Positions 1 to 13,352 are shown, counted from the first letter of the stretch. The stretch is 64,000 nucleotides of DNA from Onchidella celtica (GCA_963931925.1 OZ007579.1:28051981-28115980); one strand, 5' to 3'. Numbers and translations: made by a program. Notes: generated by a model from the letters alone, not told the origin.

Positions 1-149
1 TAGAGATCAAAACCATGCGTCAACAGCTGTCTGAGTGGACTAATGATATTCTATAGATGGCATCTGTTGTGACATTCTTAAGAGCAATATCTCTTTTGTA
101 CACTTGATTTGTGACTCTGATTATCATTGACCTATAAATTTTTCACTAG

Positions 150-3100
150 GTTCAAGCCCCTGCCAGGGCTGGAGCTGTTGCCCCACTGGATGTAAAAGTG
201 CCTGCACAGGTGACCACCTTGGGTCCAGAGAAGACCTCTTTCTTCCAGGCATTGTCTATCCCCACTAAGATCACCAAGGGAACCATTGAAATCTTGGTTA
301 GTTTTGTAGTATTTTCATCCTACCCTGATCCAAAAAATTGTGACCAGTATAAATAGAAGGTGGTGTTCCTTGTCAGAATCTATATTATACATGTAATTTT
401 TTTTGTTGTTATTGCTTGAGATCGCCGTTTGCTCTTGCAACATGTGCATTTTGTCTTTTCTTTATGGTATTCAAAGCATCTCTGCATTTTTTAATTTTGT
501 AAAATAAATTAGAGTGGTACACTTGATTTGGTTCCATGTGCTCTCTCTCTCTCTCGATCTATCTAAACAGCATTCAGTCTCCACAGTTCATTACTCATCT
601 TTAATATCTTCGGAACATTTTCCAGAATGAAGTGTCCCTGATCAAGACTGGTGAAAAAGTGGGTCAGTCAGAGTCAACCCTGTTGAACATGTTGAACATC
701 TCCCCCTTCACCTATGGACTCCTCATTGAAAATGGTAAGCATTTAATCAGTATGAAAACTGAAGCAGGGTGAGCCTGTTCATACTGAAAAGCTTTTATTT
801 ACCCATTTGGTCCTCTTGGTTGTGGCCTTTGGCATGCAGGGATTGTATTCCTATCATTCTTTCACTTCTCTCATTTGCTCTAATAACTTCCTATGAACAA
901 AAAACTTTTTTTTTCTGTTTTGTTAAACATTTTAAGTGAGAGGCCTTAGACAATATTCAGTTGCACTTTACCTTGGGTTTTCATCAATGCAACTTGACCC
1001 ACACCACAGATATTCTCAGGTAAACGAACAAATTAGGAGGAACTTATCAGACTCACTCTTATTGAGTGGTCTGAGCATAAAGGTGTGTTCTAACTTCTTT
1101 TCAGTGGTGGTCTTTGAAACTGCATCTACAAGGACACCACCCACCATGCTTATATCAGTTACAAAATGTGTTATGTGGACAAAGACACATCGCTTCGTCC
1201 TGTGACTGTCCTGATTTATCTACATGTGTATTTAGTATTTCACACTATTAAATTTTACAAAACATCGAAAGCCTTCTAAAATGTTGGAAAGACAGCAGGA
1301 TCTCATTGTCTGGGTTTGGGGTAAATCTACCTTGAAAACTCAACAGAAATCTGTCGCAACTTTTTGGCATTTTCTGGAGGCCTAATGAAAATGGCCAAAC
1401 GGATCTGCTTCTTGCAATCTGAATGAATTTAGTTTATCTGTTCTTTACAATTATGATAGTTGTCACGAGCAGAGTTAGGGTCTTGGGGATGTTACGACTG
1501 CACGAGAGGCAGCTAACTCACACTCGGACACAACCACACAAGAAAAATATTAAATAACTAGAGCGTATATATGTCAGGCCGGTCAGGCCATAGTTTACAT
1601 AAATATTAATAACAAAGCAAAAGACAATAGAGGTATATATTCAAACCAAAAAAACTCTAATAACTTAACCAATGATATTCATGTAACTATGGAGGTACTG
1701 CAATCAATAGCAAATAGGTATATTATACGAAACTAGATATCAATTTAAAGTGACAGTTGAGTCGCCACTGGCCAGTCGCCAGGCAAACTCTCCATAAATC
1801 ATATGGGCTTAAATGTTAGGAGAGCCCAGTACGTTCAAAGCCTACAGAAGCACTCTTCGGCTTGTAGGTAATTTAAGCAGTTGCCAAAAGACTATATTTT
1901 ATGCACAATCACTATTCAATTCATCAACAATGTGCTATATTATTCCAATCATACTATGGCAATAGATCTATGATACAGGACACTCGTGGTCGAGTGCCAG
2001 CTGGGGTTTCCTTAGTCTTCCTATGAGGCTGTAGAACCTTCTCTCTCTATCTCCGATCTCTATTATGCTTGAATAAATAAGATATATTACCATTGCTCAC
2101 GCCTACTGGTAGGCGCGAACATCAATATAGCGCAGCGTGGGCTTTCAAAGGTCAGCCCACTCAGACCTTTCTTTCTAGAGCTCAGTCAGTCCGTTAGCAA
2201 GGACTTCTTGTCTTCAAAGCACACAGTTCAGGTACTGGTCAACCGGAGATACTTCACGACACGATGCTTCTGCTCGTCTGTATTCACTAAATCTGAACGT
2301 TACACGATGTTATATACTATCTAACTACCCAGCGTGCTAGTCCGCTGGCCCAATTAGTTCAGCTATCTCATAGGTCGAAACCTCCCACCATTTTAATTGT
2401 AGTAATACGTCTGCACTATTCTACCAGCCAGTTAACGTGCAAAAACTTGTCTAGTCATACTTAACAATGTCAACTAGCCCCACCTTGTTTCACCCCTACT
2501 CCATTACTTATTAATCACGAACATCAAAACCCACAAGCGTGAATCTAACAGTTTAACTTTACATTTATTTACTCACCAACTATAATTTGGCGAGGACCGT
2601 TCAAGGCCACCAGCCAATTTTTCATGGCCCTGGTAAAAAAACAACTCACTCTCTGCGTGAGTTTTAATAACATCTGAATCATGACAATAGTTGTTTCGAC
2701 TAAAACATTAATCCTGCACATAAGTTGCATGTATATAATATGACTGTTATTATGCTTGTCATCCTCATGTTGACACTCTATGATGTTTGTTGTTTTTCTT
2801 TCCCTCAGTGTACGACTCAGGCACTATTTTCAGCCCAAACATCTTGGACATTACTGATGCTGACATTCTTGTAAAGTTCATGGTGGTAAGTCTTTATATT
2901 CTATTGGCCGGAGTTTTGAACTGCGTTTTAAATCATGGCAGTTTACCTTAAATTGGCAAAAGAGGATACAGTATCATATTTTGTTGTTTTTTTTTAATAA
3001 GAGATGAGAACCTTATTTTAAGTGTAGTAAAATTTATTTATCAAAACTGCTTTATCCCTGAACTTTGAATTTGGTAAGTCCATTCCCTTTGTTTACATTT

Positions 3101-5688
3101 GTGAAGTTGGTGGTTTTGGCATTGTTTCTTTACTCTTAACTTAGGAGGGGGGGGGGGGGGGGGGGGGTCTTGAGAGTGATATTCTTAACAACAAAGAGTA
3201 GGCAATTTTAACTTCCATATTTGAATTCAGCATGTCCAAATTAGGGGAGAAAAGTTAAAAAAAAAAAAAAAACTTGTGGACTTATTGGTTGCCATGGTAA
3301 CGCCGCCATCTTGAATTTCGCCTCCATGTAAACAGCTATTTTTAAAACCTAAAGGCTCCGTCATTTTTCGACAAATGATTCGTATGATTATATTTCAATA
3401 CATAATGATATTTTATTATTTTCATTTGGATATCTTTGATAGATGTTTTTCTATGAAAATTGTAAACAGGGTGTATGCATTTTTCTTGATTTTTCACCAC
3501 AAAAGTGATAGATTTCTCATAAATTATAAAAGATACTCAAACGTGGATACTAAGTTTTTTAGTAAAAAATATAAAGATGCTATAATGCAATTTTCATCGA
3601 AATCCAAAAAAATATTTAAAAAGTAGTTAGGAAAATAACGTTAAAGGAAAAGTAAGTTTTGAGAAAAACGCGTTTGAAAATTTGCAAAGGTTTTTTGGCA
3701 GAAAAAAGTGTCTGAATGTTTATCAAATGTCTCAATACATTCCTGGCCGTTCTGGGTCATTCACACAAGTGGGAGATTCCAGCATAAGGGTCCCCATACC
3801 ACAAATCAGCCACAGATGGCGTTTCATTGTGTCTTGAACTGGCAATTATAGCGTATTTTCTTCGATTGGAAGCGAATATTTTACTCGACCCTCTCCCGTG
3901 AAAGTCTTGTTTTTTTATGGAAAAACACTTAGCTAGGTCAAATAAGTATCCAAAAACGTAAATAGAAATGGTTGAACCTTCCGAAAATGGACAAAAGCAA
4001 AAATCGACATTTTGAGCCCAAAACTCGATTTCAGGACCCGTTTCTCTCTCCTTCCCCCCCCCCCCCCCCCCTTAAATCTTGATTGACAGGTGGTTTTTGC
4101 ATTGTTTCTTTACTCTTAACTTAAATTTTGATTAACAGGTGCTTTTTTGCACGCTCACTAGTCTACTGTCTGCATTTTGCTGACATTTTCTTTTCTGAGC
4201 ACCGACCACGGGTACCTGTATGCCTGTAACTATTCCAATCGTCAACAGCTCTGATACGTTTCTGACCCCAAATAAACCGATTTTTGAGTGGGGTGTCAGA
4301 AGATACTAAAATTGTGAATGCCAGAGACAATTCCGTGATGTGCATATACAGAATACCATAAGATGGATGCACTTCTAGTCTACTAACACTTCCAGTTTTT
4401 GAAGAAAAAGCCTTTCTCAGTCTGGTATACAGTTCTGCTTTGAATACAGTTCAATTATTCACATGTACATTATTGATGGCATTTATTTTTTGACAGGGAG
4501 TGCGCAACATTGCTTCCATCTCCTTGGCAATTGGCTACCCTACTGCGGCATCTGCCCCCCACTCCTTAATCAATGGGTTCAAGCGCCTGTTGGCTGTGGC
4601 TGTGGAGACAGACTACACCTTCCCTGAGGCAGAACAGGTAAAGAGCACATTATCTCATCATGAGACTCAGTTTGCGAGGAAATTATGAAGTTTTAAAGCT
4701 TTTTGGTAATAGTTTATCCTGAGAGTGAGAAACAAATCATACAACTGTATTTTGTCTTGAAAATGTGAACTGTGATTTAATTCTACAGTCTGAGACAGAT
4801 CAAATTTTGTCCTCCTGTTCTCTCTTCCCAACTTTTTTCCTCCTTTTTTATGAAGAGTGCTCAGTGTTTCTTAGCAGTTAAGTAAATATGGTGACTTTTA
4901 GCAAATCTCTGCACACTATTTTCCTGTATTCCATATTCACCATGGCTACAGCATAGCAATAGGCCCATTGCGGATAATGGCCATTTTAGTTGTCAAGACC
5001 GAGGCCTTACCATGGCGATGGTAGCATTGACTTTGATTCGTTGGCAGATTTGCACCATGAGCACTTCCGGCGTCGAGAACCAATCGGCGGTGAGCAAGAA
5101 GAAGTAAACAATAACACGTGTGTTCACGCACATGGGAGACGTTCGGTCAATTCTTTCCCCTTGTTAAACAAGTTGTTTACATGGATGGTAGGGAATCTGA
5201 CCAGCTTAGATCCATCCTTTCCACCCGTCATAACAGTCAACTGCAATGCAGCCAGCAGGCATTTTAACCGCTTAGACATATCTCGAAGTTACACTCGTCA
5301 GCTGATCCACCCGCCATTTTAGGTGTCGGAAGTACAAAACAGAAAAACTCTGTGACGCCATTCGCAATGGGCCTATACTGTCTGATTCTAAATTTACATT
5401 CTTATTGCATATTCAATAAATCTGATACAGTTTACTCTTTTTTTTTTTTCCCTAACGTACTGGGATTACTGCTTATTGAAAATCTGTAGATTGCGGTGTT
5501 AAGCATTGCTAAGTGAATTTACCCTCTTCCAACAGACCAAGGAGTACTTGAAGGATCCATCCAAGTTTGCAGCCGCCGTCACAGCTGCTCCTGCCGCTGC
5601 AGCTGCTGATGCTCCAGCAGCCAAGGAAGCACCAAAGGAGGAGAGTGAAGAGTCTGATGAAGACATGGGCTTTGGTCTCTTTGACTAG
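150..5688 (+). CDS. RPLP0: 60S acidic ribosomal protein P0 (uL10), copy A, 3' part: coding exons 5-9
   Basis: P0 is the base of the ribosomal stalk: it binds 28S rRNA and anchors P1/P2 dimers that recruit translational GTPases. Coding exons by GT-AG junctions and protein match: 150-296, 626-734, 2809-2885, 4497-4637 and 5536-5688 (stop TAG 5686-5688). Donors are gttagt, gtaagc, gtaagt and gtaaag. The product reads through the conserved [24 protein letters not shown] and TDYTFPEAE segments. It ends in an Ala-rich hinge and the acidic stalk tail [11 protein letters not shown], the P-protein signature. Exons 1-4 must lie left of the window; bases 1-149 are the end of intron 4. Phases match copy B exactly. 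Introns carry a solo LTR (intron 6), a G/C-tract-bounded insertion (intron 7) and a MITE (intron 8), but the exons are undamaged, so the gene looks functional. The identity is secure; exon ends are inferred without transcript data. Confidence 0.95.
1461..2686. mobile_element. Solo LTR in intron 6 of RPLP0 copy A
   Basis: A 1226-bp block begins TGTCACGAGCAGAG and ends AATCATGACA. These are canonical TG...CA LTR ends with a TGTCA/TGACA terminal inverted repeat. It is flanked on both sides by the same 5 bp, ATAGT (1456-1460 and 2687-2691), a target-site duplication of gypsy size. No coding region or second LTR is present, so it is best read as a solo LTR left by LTR-LTR recombination. Its first bases resemble the minus-strand start of the gypsy LTR at 41876-46367 (TGTCACGAG then A/G-rich), suggesting a related family, but the body is not obviously the same. 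Confidence 0.82.
3144..4071. mobile_element. Insertion-like block bounded by a G21 and a C18 tract, intron 7 of copy A
   Basis: The block opens with GGA and a run of 21 G (3147-3167) and closes with CTT and a run of 18 C (4054-4071), giving homopolymer inverted ends. A roughly 33-bp sequence (TTTCTTTACTCTTAACTTA is its core) stands immediately left of the block (ending near 3143) and again to the right (about 4090-4122). The right copy lies within a short tandem duplication of TTGATT(A/G)ACAGGTG. Between the tracts is about 880 bp of AT-rich sequence with no coding signal. It could be a transposon with unusual ends or a duplication that captured sequence. The family is unknown. Confidence 0.4.
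4962..5373. mobile_element. MITE with GGCCCATTGCG inverted ends, intron 8 of copy A
   Basis: The left end GGCCCATTGCGGATAATGGC is matched by the inverse complement of the right end, GGCCCATTGCGAATGGC. That is 11 perfect bases, then a 3-bp gap and further match. The element is flanked by TA on both sides (4960-4961 and 5374-5375), as expected for a Tc1/mariner-type TA target, though TA is weak evidence by itself. About 412 bp long, with no transposase coding. The short open frames inside it are not convincing. Confidence 0.65.
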
Positions 5689-5819
5689 ACAACTGCTTTA
5701 TCTGACGACAGTTGCTTGAAAAAGTACTGTATGGTCAGAAAAGCTTAACTTGCCAGTAGGTGACTGGGAATTCACTGAAATGGCGTTAGCTCCACAAATA
5801 TGACCTACAACTTCAAATG

Positions 5820-5825
5820 AATAAA
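5820..5825 (+). terminator. Poly(A) signal of RPLP0 copy A
   Basis: AATAAA lies 132 bases after the TAG stop and is followed by an A-rich stretch and, further on, GT-rich sequence (TGTGTATGTGTGTG at about 5874). The spacing suits a short ribosomal protein 3' UTR. Confidence 0.75.
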
Positions 5826-5849
5826 AAAAAATGGACCAATGTATCATTC

Positions 5850-7215
5850 GTCTGTTGTTAATTCTTTTCTTTTGTGTATGTGTGTGTTTGAATATTTGTA
5901 CTACATAATTTCAAGAGTTATGTGGCTAAAATGGAAAGTTTTTTGGGTGCATTTGATGTGGTTTGAAATTGCTGCATGGACTGAAGTGATTTAAATACTC
6001 TTTTGGGTGAATGCGTATACCTTTATGTGGGATTGGTGTATTGGGTGCAAAACTGAAAAGGATATGACAATTTTCATAGTTGCCACAAACACCACTCACG
6101 CTTAATGAGAGCATCGATTATGCCATCAATAAAAATGGAGACTGCCAGTTTTTAGGTTTGTTTTTACATTGAGGGTGTCGGACACTGAAAATATTTATCT
6201 GACTTTTAATATTTTAAAGGGATGATGGATGTAACTGCATCAGTGTTAACCATGGCAAATGGCATCTGCAATAGTGCATGTGAGGAGGTAACTTTCAAAA
6301 CCTGCGAAGTGTCTTTATATTGATTTTGAGAAAGCACACTACTTTTGACGCAGTATAATACTGAATCTGAGAGGGTACTCTCATTTTGAATGAAAAACAC
6401 ATTGACTTTGCACGTTGTGATTGCCATAATGTTTTAGTTGTAGACAGGTTTTACGGCTGATTTGACCACAACTCATTTTTTTTTAAATGCGACTTAGCAT
6501 GCTTTTGCAAAAGTTACCTCATGTATTACTGTCATACACATGATAATGATCACAATATGAGCAACAAAATGCAGTGTACATGTACAGTGGAACACAAACC
6601 AAACATGGCTGAACCAAAACAAAAATTAATCCCCGTTTTTTTTCTTTTACTCTTTGTTAATGGACTAGCAAATAAACTAAAGTCAACATTTGTGGGAACA
6701 CAGCTGAACCAAAAGCAATGACCTTGATTTTAGTGGAAGCCAGCGACCTATTCTTAATCAACCATGCTTGGTACCGACACGCTTCCCCCGCCCACTTAAT
6801 GGAATAAATTGTGAATAGAGGTTCAATAACACGTAAAATGCAAAAGAAATCTAAGGAGTACCAATACACAATGATTCGTACATTGTGTGGATATGCGGTA
6901 TAACGGGCACAGGCATTTGTGTGATGAGGCAAATGTAGAGCTGTGCGAATATAGGGGATAGAGGAAATAAAATATGGGAGCATAGGCATTATATCCAACC
7001 CACACATCTGGTTGCCAGGAGTTCAAGATGTCACTGCAACTAGCCTGATGAATGAAATTGATCCCATGTTGGATGATGGCAAATGGTACAACTTGAAGAT
7101 GAAGATGCAGGGGGCATTCCTTTCTTCTACTAGTACTACACGGCAAATAAGTGTTAGAGAGGTCAGTCTAAAACTGATTTGTACTTTTCGAATGAATAGC
7201 AAATCATTTAGTGAG
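5850..7215. other. Intergenic DNA, no gene recognised
   Basis: Downstream flank of RPLP0 copy A. Short open frames exist on both strands but none has a recognisable domain, biased composition or splice context that would support coding. No inverted-terminal element was spotted. Confidence 0.5.
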
Positions 7216-7330
7216 GGTTAGGATTCTTTCAGAACTATAATAAGAATTTACTTGGACATGGAAGTCTAAGCATCTCTTCATACATACAAGTAGATTTAAA
7301 AGTTCTTTCAGGCCTGTAGGTTCTACCAAA
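7216..7330. repeat. Left remnant of a degenerate tandem array, split by the LTR element
   Basis: Contains the array landmarks AGGATTCTTTC, GGACATGGAAGTCTAAG and TTCAGGCCTGTAG seen repeatedly at 16903-17540. Joining position 7330 to 16907 (removing the LTR dimer and one CAAA copy) restores a continuous unit: CCTGTAGGTTCTACC + CAAA-GGATTTACTC + AAACATGGAAATCTAAG. So the array predates the insertion. Confidence 0.75.
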
Positions 7331-9800
7331 TGTTGGATGAACTACGAGTGGCTAATGTGGTTACTGCGTGGGTTCAATAGTAACTCCCTTAAGGATACAC
7401 AGGATTAACAAACACAGGGTTCTGCTGGCAATCTTATTTATTCAAAAAGCCTAACAAAGGTATCACTACCAACAAAAAAAAAGCCCAACCAGCCATAAGC
7501 TGGAACAAGAGAAAAAGACGAAAATATGATTAGGATATAATGACAACATTAATCAGGCAATCAATGGTGGACATACATAGTAATAGTATTAAGTATTAAA
7601 TCAAACAACCACAATATAATATAGAATTTAAGCAATAACCAACTGGATATGTATGCATGGAATAAAATAGCGCTAAGGTTAATGAATAACAACTACAAGT
7701 GGCTATATCATATACACAAGGAGTTTCCTAGTACACTGGCAACATAAACTAATTAATGTACTAATCAAAGTATGAAGGACATAACAAATGAAGGGGCAAG
7801 AACACAATAGTTTCGCTCCACTGAGCCGGTGTACAACACATCCAGAGTGGCCATTCCATTTAATAACGCAGTGGCCAACATGGCCCACTGACCGTCCATA
7901 ACACAGACGCTGCATCCCAATGCAGGCCATCCTCATAGGCCCACTCCCATTATTAGTACTAACCCGCCCCAGGGCTATTGTATTGGTTACTTCCCTTCCC
8001 AATCGATACTGAAGGGTCATGCCCTTTGACCTTAGCCGCGGAGCTATGCCGCCAGGCTAACATGTGTATGACACACCACTAGATACATAAAGTAATGTGT
8101 ACATTCCTTAAAATGAAACTGTCCTTCACACACTTACGAAACTCATATAGAAGCATAATACATCTGGATAACTATAATGCATGCACATGATATATATATA
8201 TATGTCGGCGAGACTCATTGCAACATGTGTAGACTCACTGAAACATTGTTCATCCACCGCCGCACATAGAACAATCCTGGGGCTCACCCATGTGAGGCCC
8301 ACTAATTTATACATCTCCAATACATGTAATTAATTACACATCTTAAACATTAAGCACACAATCACACTGCTCTCTATAGCATAGTGGTACTGGCAAGGTA
8401 CACAAATACCCGTAATACAATCAAGCGTATAGTGCCGCCCGCTGTAACATAAGCCATCCACATCAACATGTCAGGAAATCCTCACTGCCCACCACAACAA
8501 GGCAATGCTACACATACACTATATATAGGCACACAAGCAAATCTTGATAGCTTGGTTAGCGAGCCATCATTATCATCTAGCACCGCAAACGTTAACTTTG
8601 ACAATAAAGTCACAACATCAAGACACTGCGCTGCATCGCGCATCCTACACGTCCAATGACAATGGCAATTACCGTTGAGCCGGACTCATAATGGTCTCTG
8701 TAGATCAGCATTCTCTACGTGGCATCCAAGAAAAGGGGGGGGGGGTGCGCAAATTAAAGTCACTTCTAATATAATAGTCTCCAACTTACCCAAAGTTTCT
8801 CTGCTACTGGCGCAACTGGACTAGGCCATGTTTTGGGCGAGGCGCGCCACGGCAGGCCGCCGCCGGCCTAGGTTCACTGTGCTGTCGGCTCTTGTCTCTG
8901 CGTCTTTGATGGAGTGTGTCGACCACTCGAACCGCATCTTATTTATGAGCCCGCGCGGACGTCCGAGAGAGCTATTACGTAGCCCGTGTTGCACAAGTGA
9001 AAGGCTCGGACATTGAGTCCAGCCCGACAACATAACCGGTTAGGGTCCTAACACAATCGAATTTACAGTACGGTTAAAAGGGTGCACACAAAAGTCAATT
9101 AGGTATCCCAGTAAACTGCAGAAATTACTCTAACGACCCCTCCAGCAATAATTGAATAAATTTGACCCAGGTTGGATTTATCGGGGATAACATGCGTCTA
9201 ACTCATAGTTTGCTTTAAATCCGAGATCCTCTTATTAATCATTTCAATAGGACACGTGCATCAAAGTACAACGAAATTGGTACCATTATAAAGTGGAAAC
9301 TTGCTGCTAAAATTCTAACTGACTACTTATACCAGAAACTCGGTAGTAGTTTTAATATAAATTTTCAAAGTGTCAGGACTAACAACATTCGACAATTTTG
9401 TGCGGGATACTTTCGTCCATTAATACGACGTATCTCCATTGATAACAAACGTTATCATGAGTACCCATTTTGTACCGATAGGGTATTGTCTACTCTCAAA
9501 AATGAATTCGGGTTCCCGTCTTTCTGTCGGTGGATAACAACGAAGGAGCGAGTTGTAAGAAACTCAAAGCCATGATATAAGAGTTGGAAGCCCGGTACAT
9601 TTCCAACTGACCAATCAAAATGCGCGCTTTTCACCGTGATGTGAATAACGGGTCCCGCGCTAGTATTACAAGGGAAATAATCCAATTAATGGTACTCGGC
9701 CAAGTGCCCATAAACTACTATGAGTGGCCGTCCCTCACTCACGCACCAGAGTTACCATGAAAGCACATATTAAAAATAGAAAATCGTTCATCCTCTCACA
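7331..9800 (-). repeat. LTR a (3'-most in element orientation)
   Basis: 2470 bp. It ends (plus-strand left side) at TGTTGGATGA directly after the CAAA target duplication, and on its right edge meets the polypurine tract of the internal region. Confidence 0.85.
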
Positions 9801-10881
9801 TTCTCCCCTGCTAAGTCACGTAGTCCCTTACGTGACACATACATGTACATCAATTCAAAGGTTTACAAAAGACCACTGAAGGTACAATCAAACTCTAAGG
9901 GGCTATGATACCATCACTTAGAGTAGAACAATTGCAAATTACGCACAGTGAACTGAAGTACAACAATGGTCCATCCTCTTTATAACTACTAACAGGTGGC
10001 GTGAACCGGCTAAGTTACTACTGGCATCCTGAAGATGTACACAACAGTCTCAGCTCTGGCTGTAGTAAGTTACATCATATGGACAAAACAACAGGTCCCA
10101 GACCTGCAACGGTGGTCCCAGACCACTATCAGGGTTAACGTAGGATCGAACAGTACAAAAAAAGACAATATGCTATAAGGGCACTAGTGCAATGAAAAAG
10201 GTAAGGTCAACATAGGCATTAAAAGTAATTGTAACTAAGCTGTGGAGAAAGCTAACATGGGCATACTCTCTAACTTAAAATCTTGAGGCGGAGCTCCCTT
10301 GGATTCGGTGGTCTATCATCTGGCCTGATGGAAACTAGGGGGATCTTGATGGGTACGCTCCCCTGCTCTTTCTGCACTCACCGTCAATGTCTAATGTCAA
10401 TCACTAATAAGAGTCATAGGTCTAATCTCTGGGGTTGTCGGTGGGGGCAGCTGGACGTGGGGGGCAGCTGGACCGCTGCACAGGAGGTAGGGGCTGTAAA
10501 GTTCTCAACCCATGTTGAGGGTCTGGTTGGGCTGGAGGTGGCTGGCAAGGGTGGTGGGCTGGGAGTACCAGACACTGGTCGACGCAGGCTGTGGGGGCGG
10601 ATGTTGCGGATACGTGTAGATTGCGGGATGAAATACCCGCAACGGGTCCCTGTTGGGTCCCTGTTGACTGCAGTGGGATGGGTGGTGTACACAGGACTGG
10701 GATACAGGTCCTGAATCTTGAGTTGACGTTGGAGGGCGTTGGTCTTCGTGGCTCCATGGTTCCTATGGGGTGGGGCAGGGGTTGGCTGGCTGGCTGGGCT
10801 TCAAACTAAAAATTTCCATGGCTGGGTTCTCTACACTACAAACTAACCCTTCTGTGTATCCCACTTCTTGACACCAGAAAA
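9801..10881 (-). mobile_element. Internal region of the LTR dimer, unit 2
   Basis: 1081 bp; by eye it matches the other internal region throughout, including the Pro-rich minus-strand frames (10414-10757). It has the same primer-site and polypurine positions, and no pol domain. Confidence 0.6.
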
Positions 10882-13352
10882 TGTTGGATGAACTACGAGT
10901 GGCTAATGTGGTTACTGCGTGGGTTCAATAGTAACTCCCTTAAGGATACACAGGATTAACAAACACAGGGTTCTGCTGGCAATCTTATTTATTCAAAAAG
11001 CCTAACAAAGGTATCACTACCAACAAAAAAAAAGCCCAACCAGCCATAAGCTGGAACAAGAGAAAAAGACGAAAATATGATTAGGATATAATGACAACAT
11101 TAATCAGGCAATCAATGGTGGACATACATAGTAATAGTATTAAGTATTAAATCAAACAACCACAATATAATATAGAATTTAAGCAATAACCAACTGGATA
11201 TGTATGCATGGAATAAAATAGCGCTAAGGTTAATGAATAACAACTACAAGTGGCTATATCATATACACAAGGAGTTTCCTAGTACACTGGCAACATAAAC
11301 TAATTAATGTACTAATCAAAGTATGAAGGACATAACAAATGAAGGGGCAAGAACACAATAGTTTCACTCCACTGAGCCGGTGTACAACACATCCAGAGTG
11401 GCCATTCCATTTAATAACGCAGTGGCCAACATGGCCCACTGACCGTCCATAACACAGACGCTGCATCCCAATGCAGGCCATCCTCATAGGCCCACTCCCA
11501 TTATTAGTACTAACCCGCCCCAGGGCTATTGTATTGGTTACTTCCCTTCCCAATCGATACTGAAGGGTCATGCCCTTTGACCTTAGCCGCGGAGCTATGC
11601 CGCCAGGCTAACATGTGTATGACACACCACTAGATACATAAAGTAATGTGTACATTCCTTAAAATGAAACTGTCCTTCACACACTTACGAAACTCATATA
11701 GAAGCATAATACATCTGGATAACTATAATGCATGCACATGATATATATATATATGTCGGCGAGACTCATTGCAACATGTGTAGACTCACTGAAACATTGT
11801 TCATCCACCGCCGCACATAGAACAATCCTGGGGCTCACCCATGTGAGGCCCACTAATTTATACATCTCCAATACATGTAATTAATTACACATCTTAAACA
11901 TTAAGCACACAATCACACTGCTCTCTATAGCATAGTGGTACTGGCAAGGTACACAAATACCCGTAATACAATCAAGCGTATAGTGCCGCCCGCTGTAACA
12001 TAAGCCATCCACATCAACATGTCAGGAAATCCTCACTGCCCACCACAACAAGGCAATGCTACACATACACTATATATAGGCACACAAGCAAATCTTGATA
12101 GCTTGGTTAGCGAGCCATCATTATCATCTAGCACCGCAAACGTTAACTTTGACAATAAAGTCACAACATCAAGACACTGCGCTGCATCGCGCATCCTACA
12201 CGTCCAATGACAATGGCAATTACCGTTGAGCCGGACTCATAATGGTCTCTGTAGATCAGCATTCTCTACGTGGCATCCAAGAAAAGGGGGGGGGGGGTGC
12301 GCAAATTAAAGTCACTTCTAATATAATAGTCTCCAACTTACCCAAAGTTTCTCTGCTACTGGCGCAACTGGACTAGGCCATGTTTTGGGCGAGGCGCGCC
12401 ACGGCAGGCCGCCGCCGGCCTAGGTTCACTGTGCTGTCGGCTCTTGTCTCTGCGTCTTTGATGGAGTGTGTCGACCACTCGAACCGCATCTTATTTATGA
12501 GCCCGCGCGGACGTCCGAGAGAGCTATTACGTAGCCCGTGTTGCACAAGTGAAAGGCTCGGACATTGAGTCCAGCCCGACAACATAACCGGTTAGGGTCC
12601 TAACACAATCGAATTTACAGTACGGTTAAAAGGGTGCACACAAAAGTCAATTAGGTATCCCAGTAAACTGCAGAAATTACTCTAACGACCCCTCCAGCAA
12701 TAATTGAATAAATTTGACCCAGGTTGGATTTATCGGGGATAACATGCGTCTAACTCATAGTTTGCTTTAAATCCGAGATCCTCTTATTAATCATTTCAAT
12801 AGGACACGTGCATCAAAGTACAACGAAATTGGTACCATTATAAAGTGGAAACTTGCTGCTAAAATTCTAACTGACTACTTATACCAGAAACTCGGTAGTA
12901 GTTTTAATATAAATTTTCAAAGTGTCAGGACTAACAACATTCGACAATTTTGTGCGGGATACTTTCGTCCATTAATACGACGTATCTCCATTGATAACAA
13001 ACGTTATCATGAGTACCCATTTTGTACCGATAGGGTATTGTCTACTCTCAAAAATGAATTCGGGTTCCCGTCTTTCTGTCGGTGGATAACAACGAAGGAG
13101 CGAGTTGTAAGAAACTCAAAGCCATGATATAAGAGTTGGAAGCCCGGTACATTTCCAACTGACCAATCAAAATGCGCGCTTTTCACCGTGATGTGAATAA
13201 CGGGTCCCGCGCTAGTATTACAAGGGAAATAATCCAATTAATGGTACTCGGCCAAGTGCCCATAAACTACTATGAGTGGCCGTCCCTCACTCACGCACCA
13301 GAGTTACCATGAAAGCACATATTAAAAATAGAAAATCGTTCATCCTCTCACA
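10882..13352 (-). repeat. LTR b (shared central LTR of the dimer)
   Basis: 2471 bp. It serves both as 3' LTR of the right unit and 5' LTR of the left unit. It differs from LTR a at about one substitution (A at 11366 against G at 7815) plus G-run length (12 against 11). Confidence 0.85.

Noticed and set aside
4946-5322. Opposing open frames of 61 and 110 codons in intron 8 of copy A
   Set aside because: They fall inside the MITE and match nothing recognisable.
7703-9033. Several 60-105-codon open frames inside the LTRs (recurring near 11254-12585 and 14806-16135)
   Set aside because: They recur only because the LTR is repeated three times. No domain, no initiation context, and overlapping frames on both strands.
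10283-10757. Pro-rich or Gly-rich open frames in the LTR internal region as a gag gene
   Set aside because: Overlapping frames on both strands in GC-rich DNA, no zinc knuckle or capsid motif. Mentioned only as a possible gag remnant.
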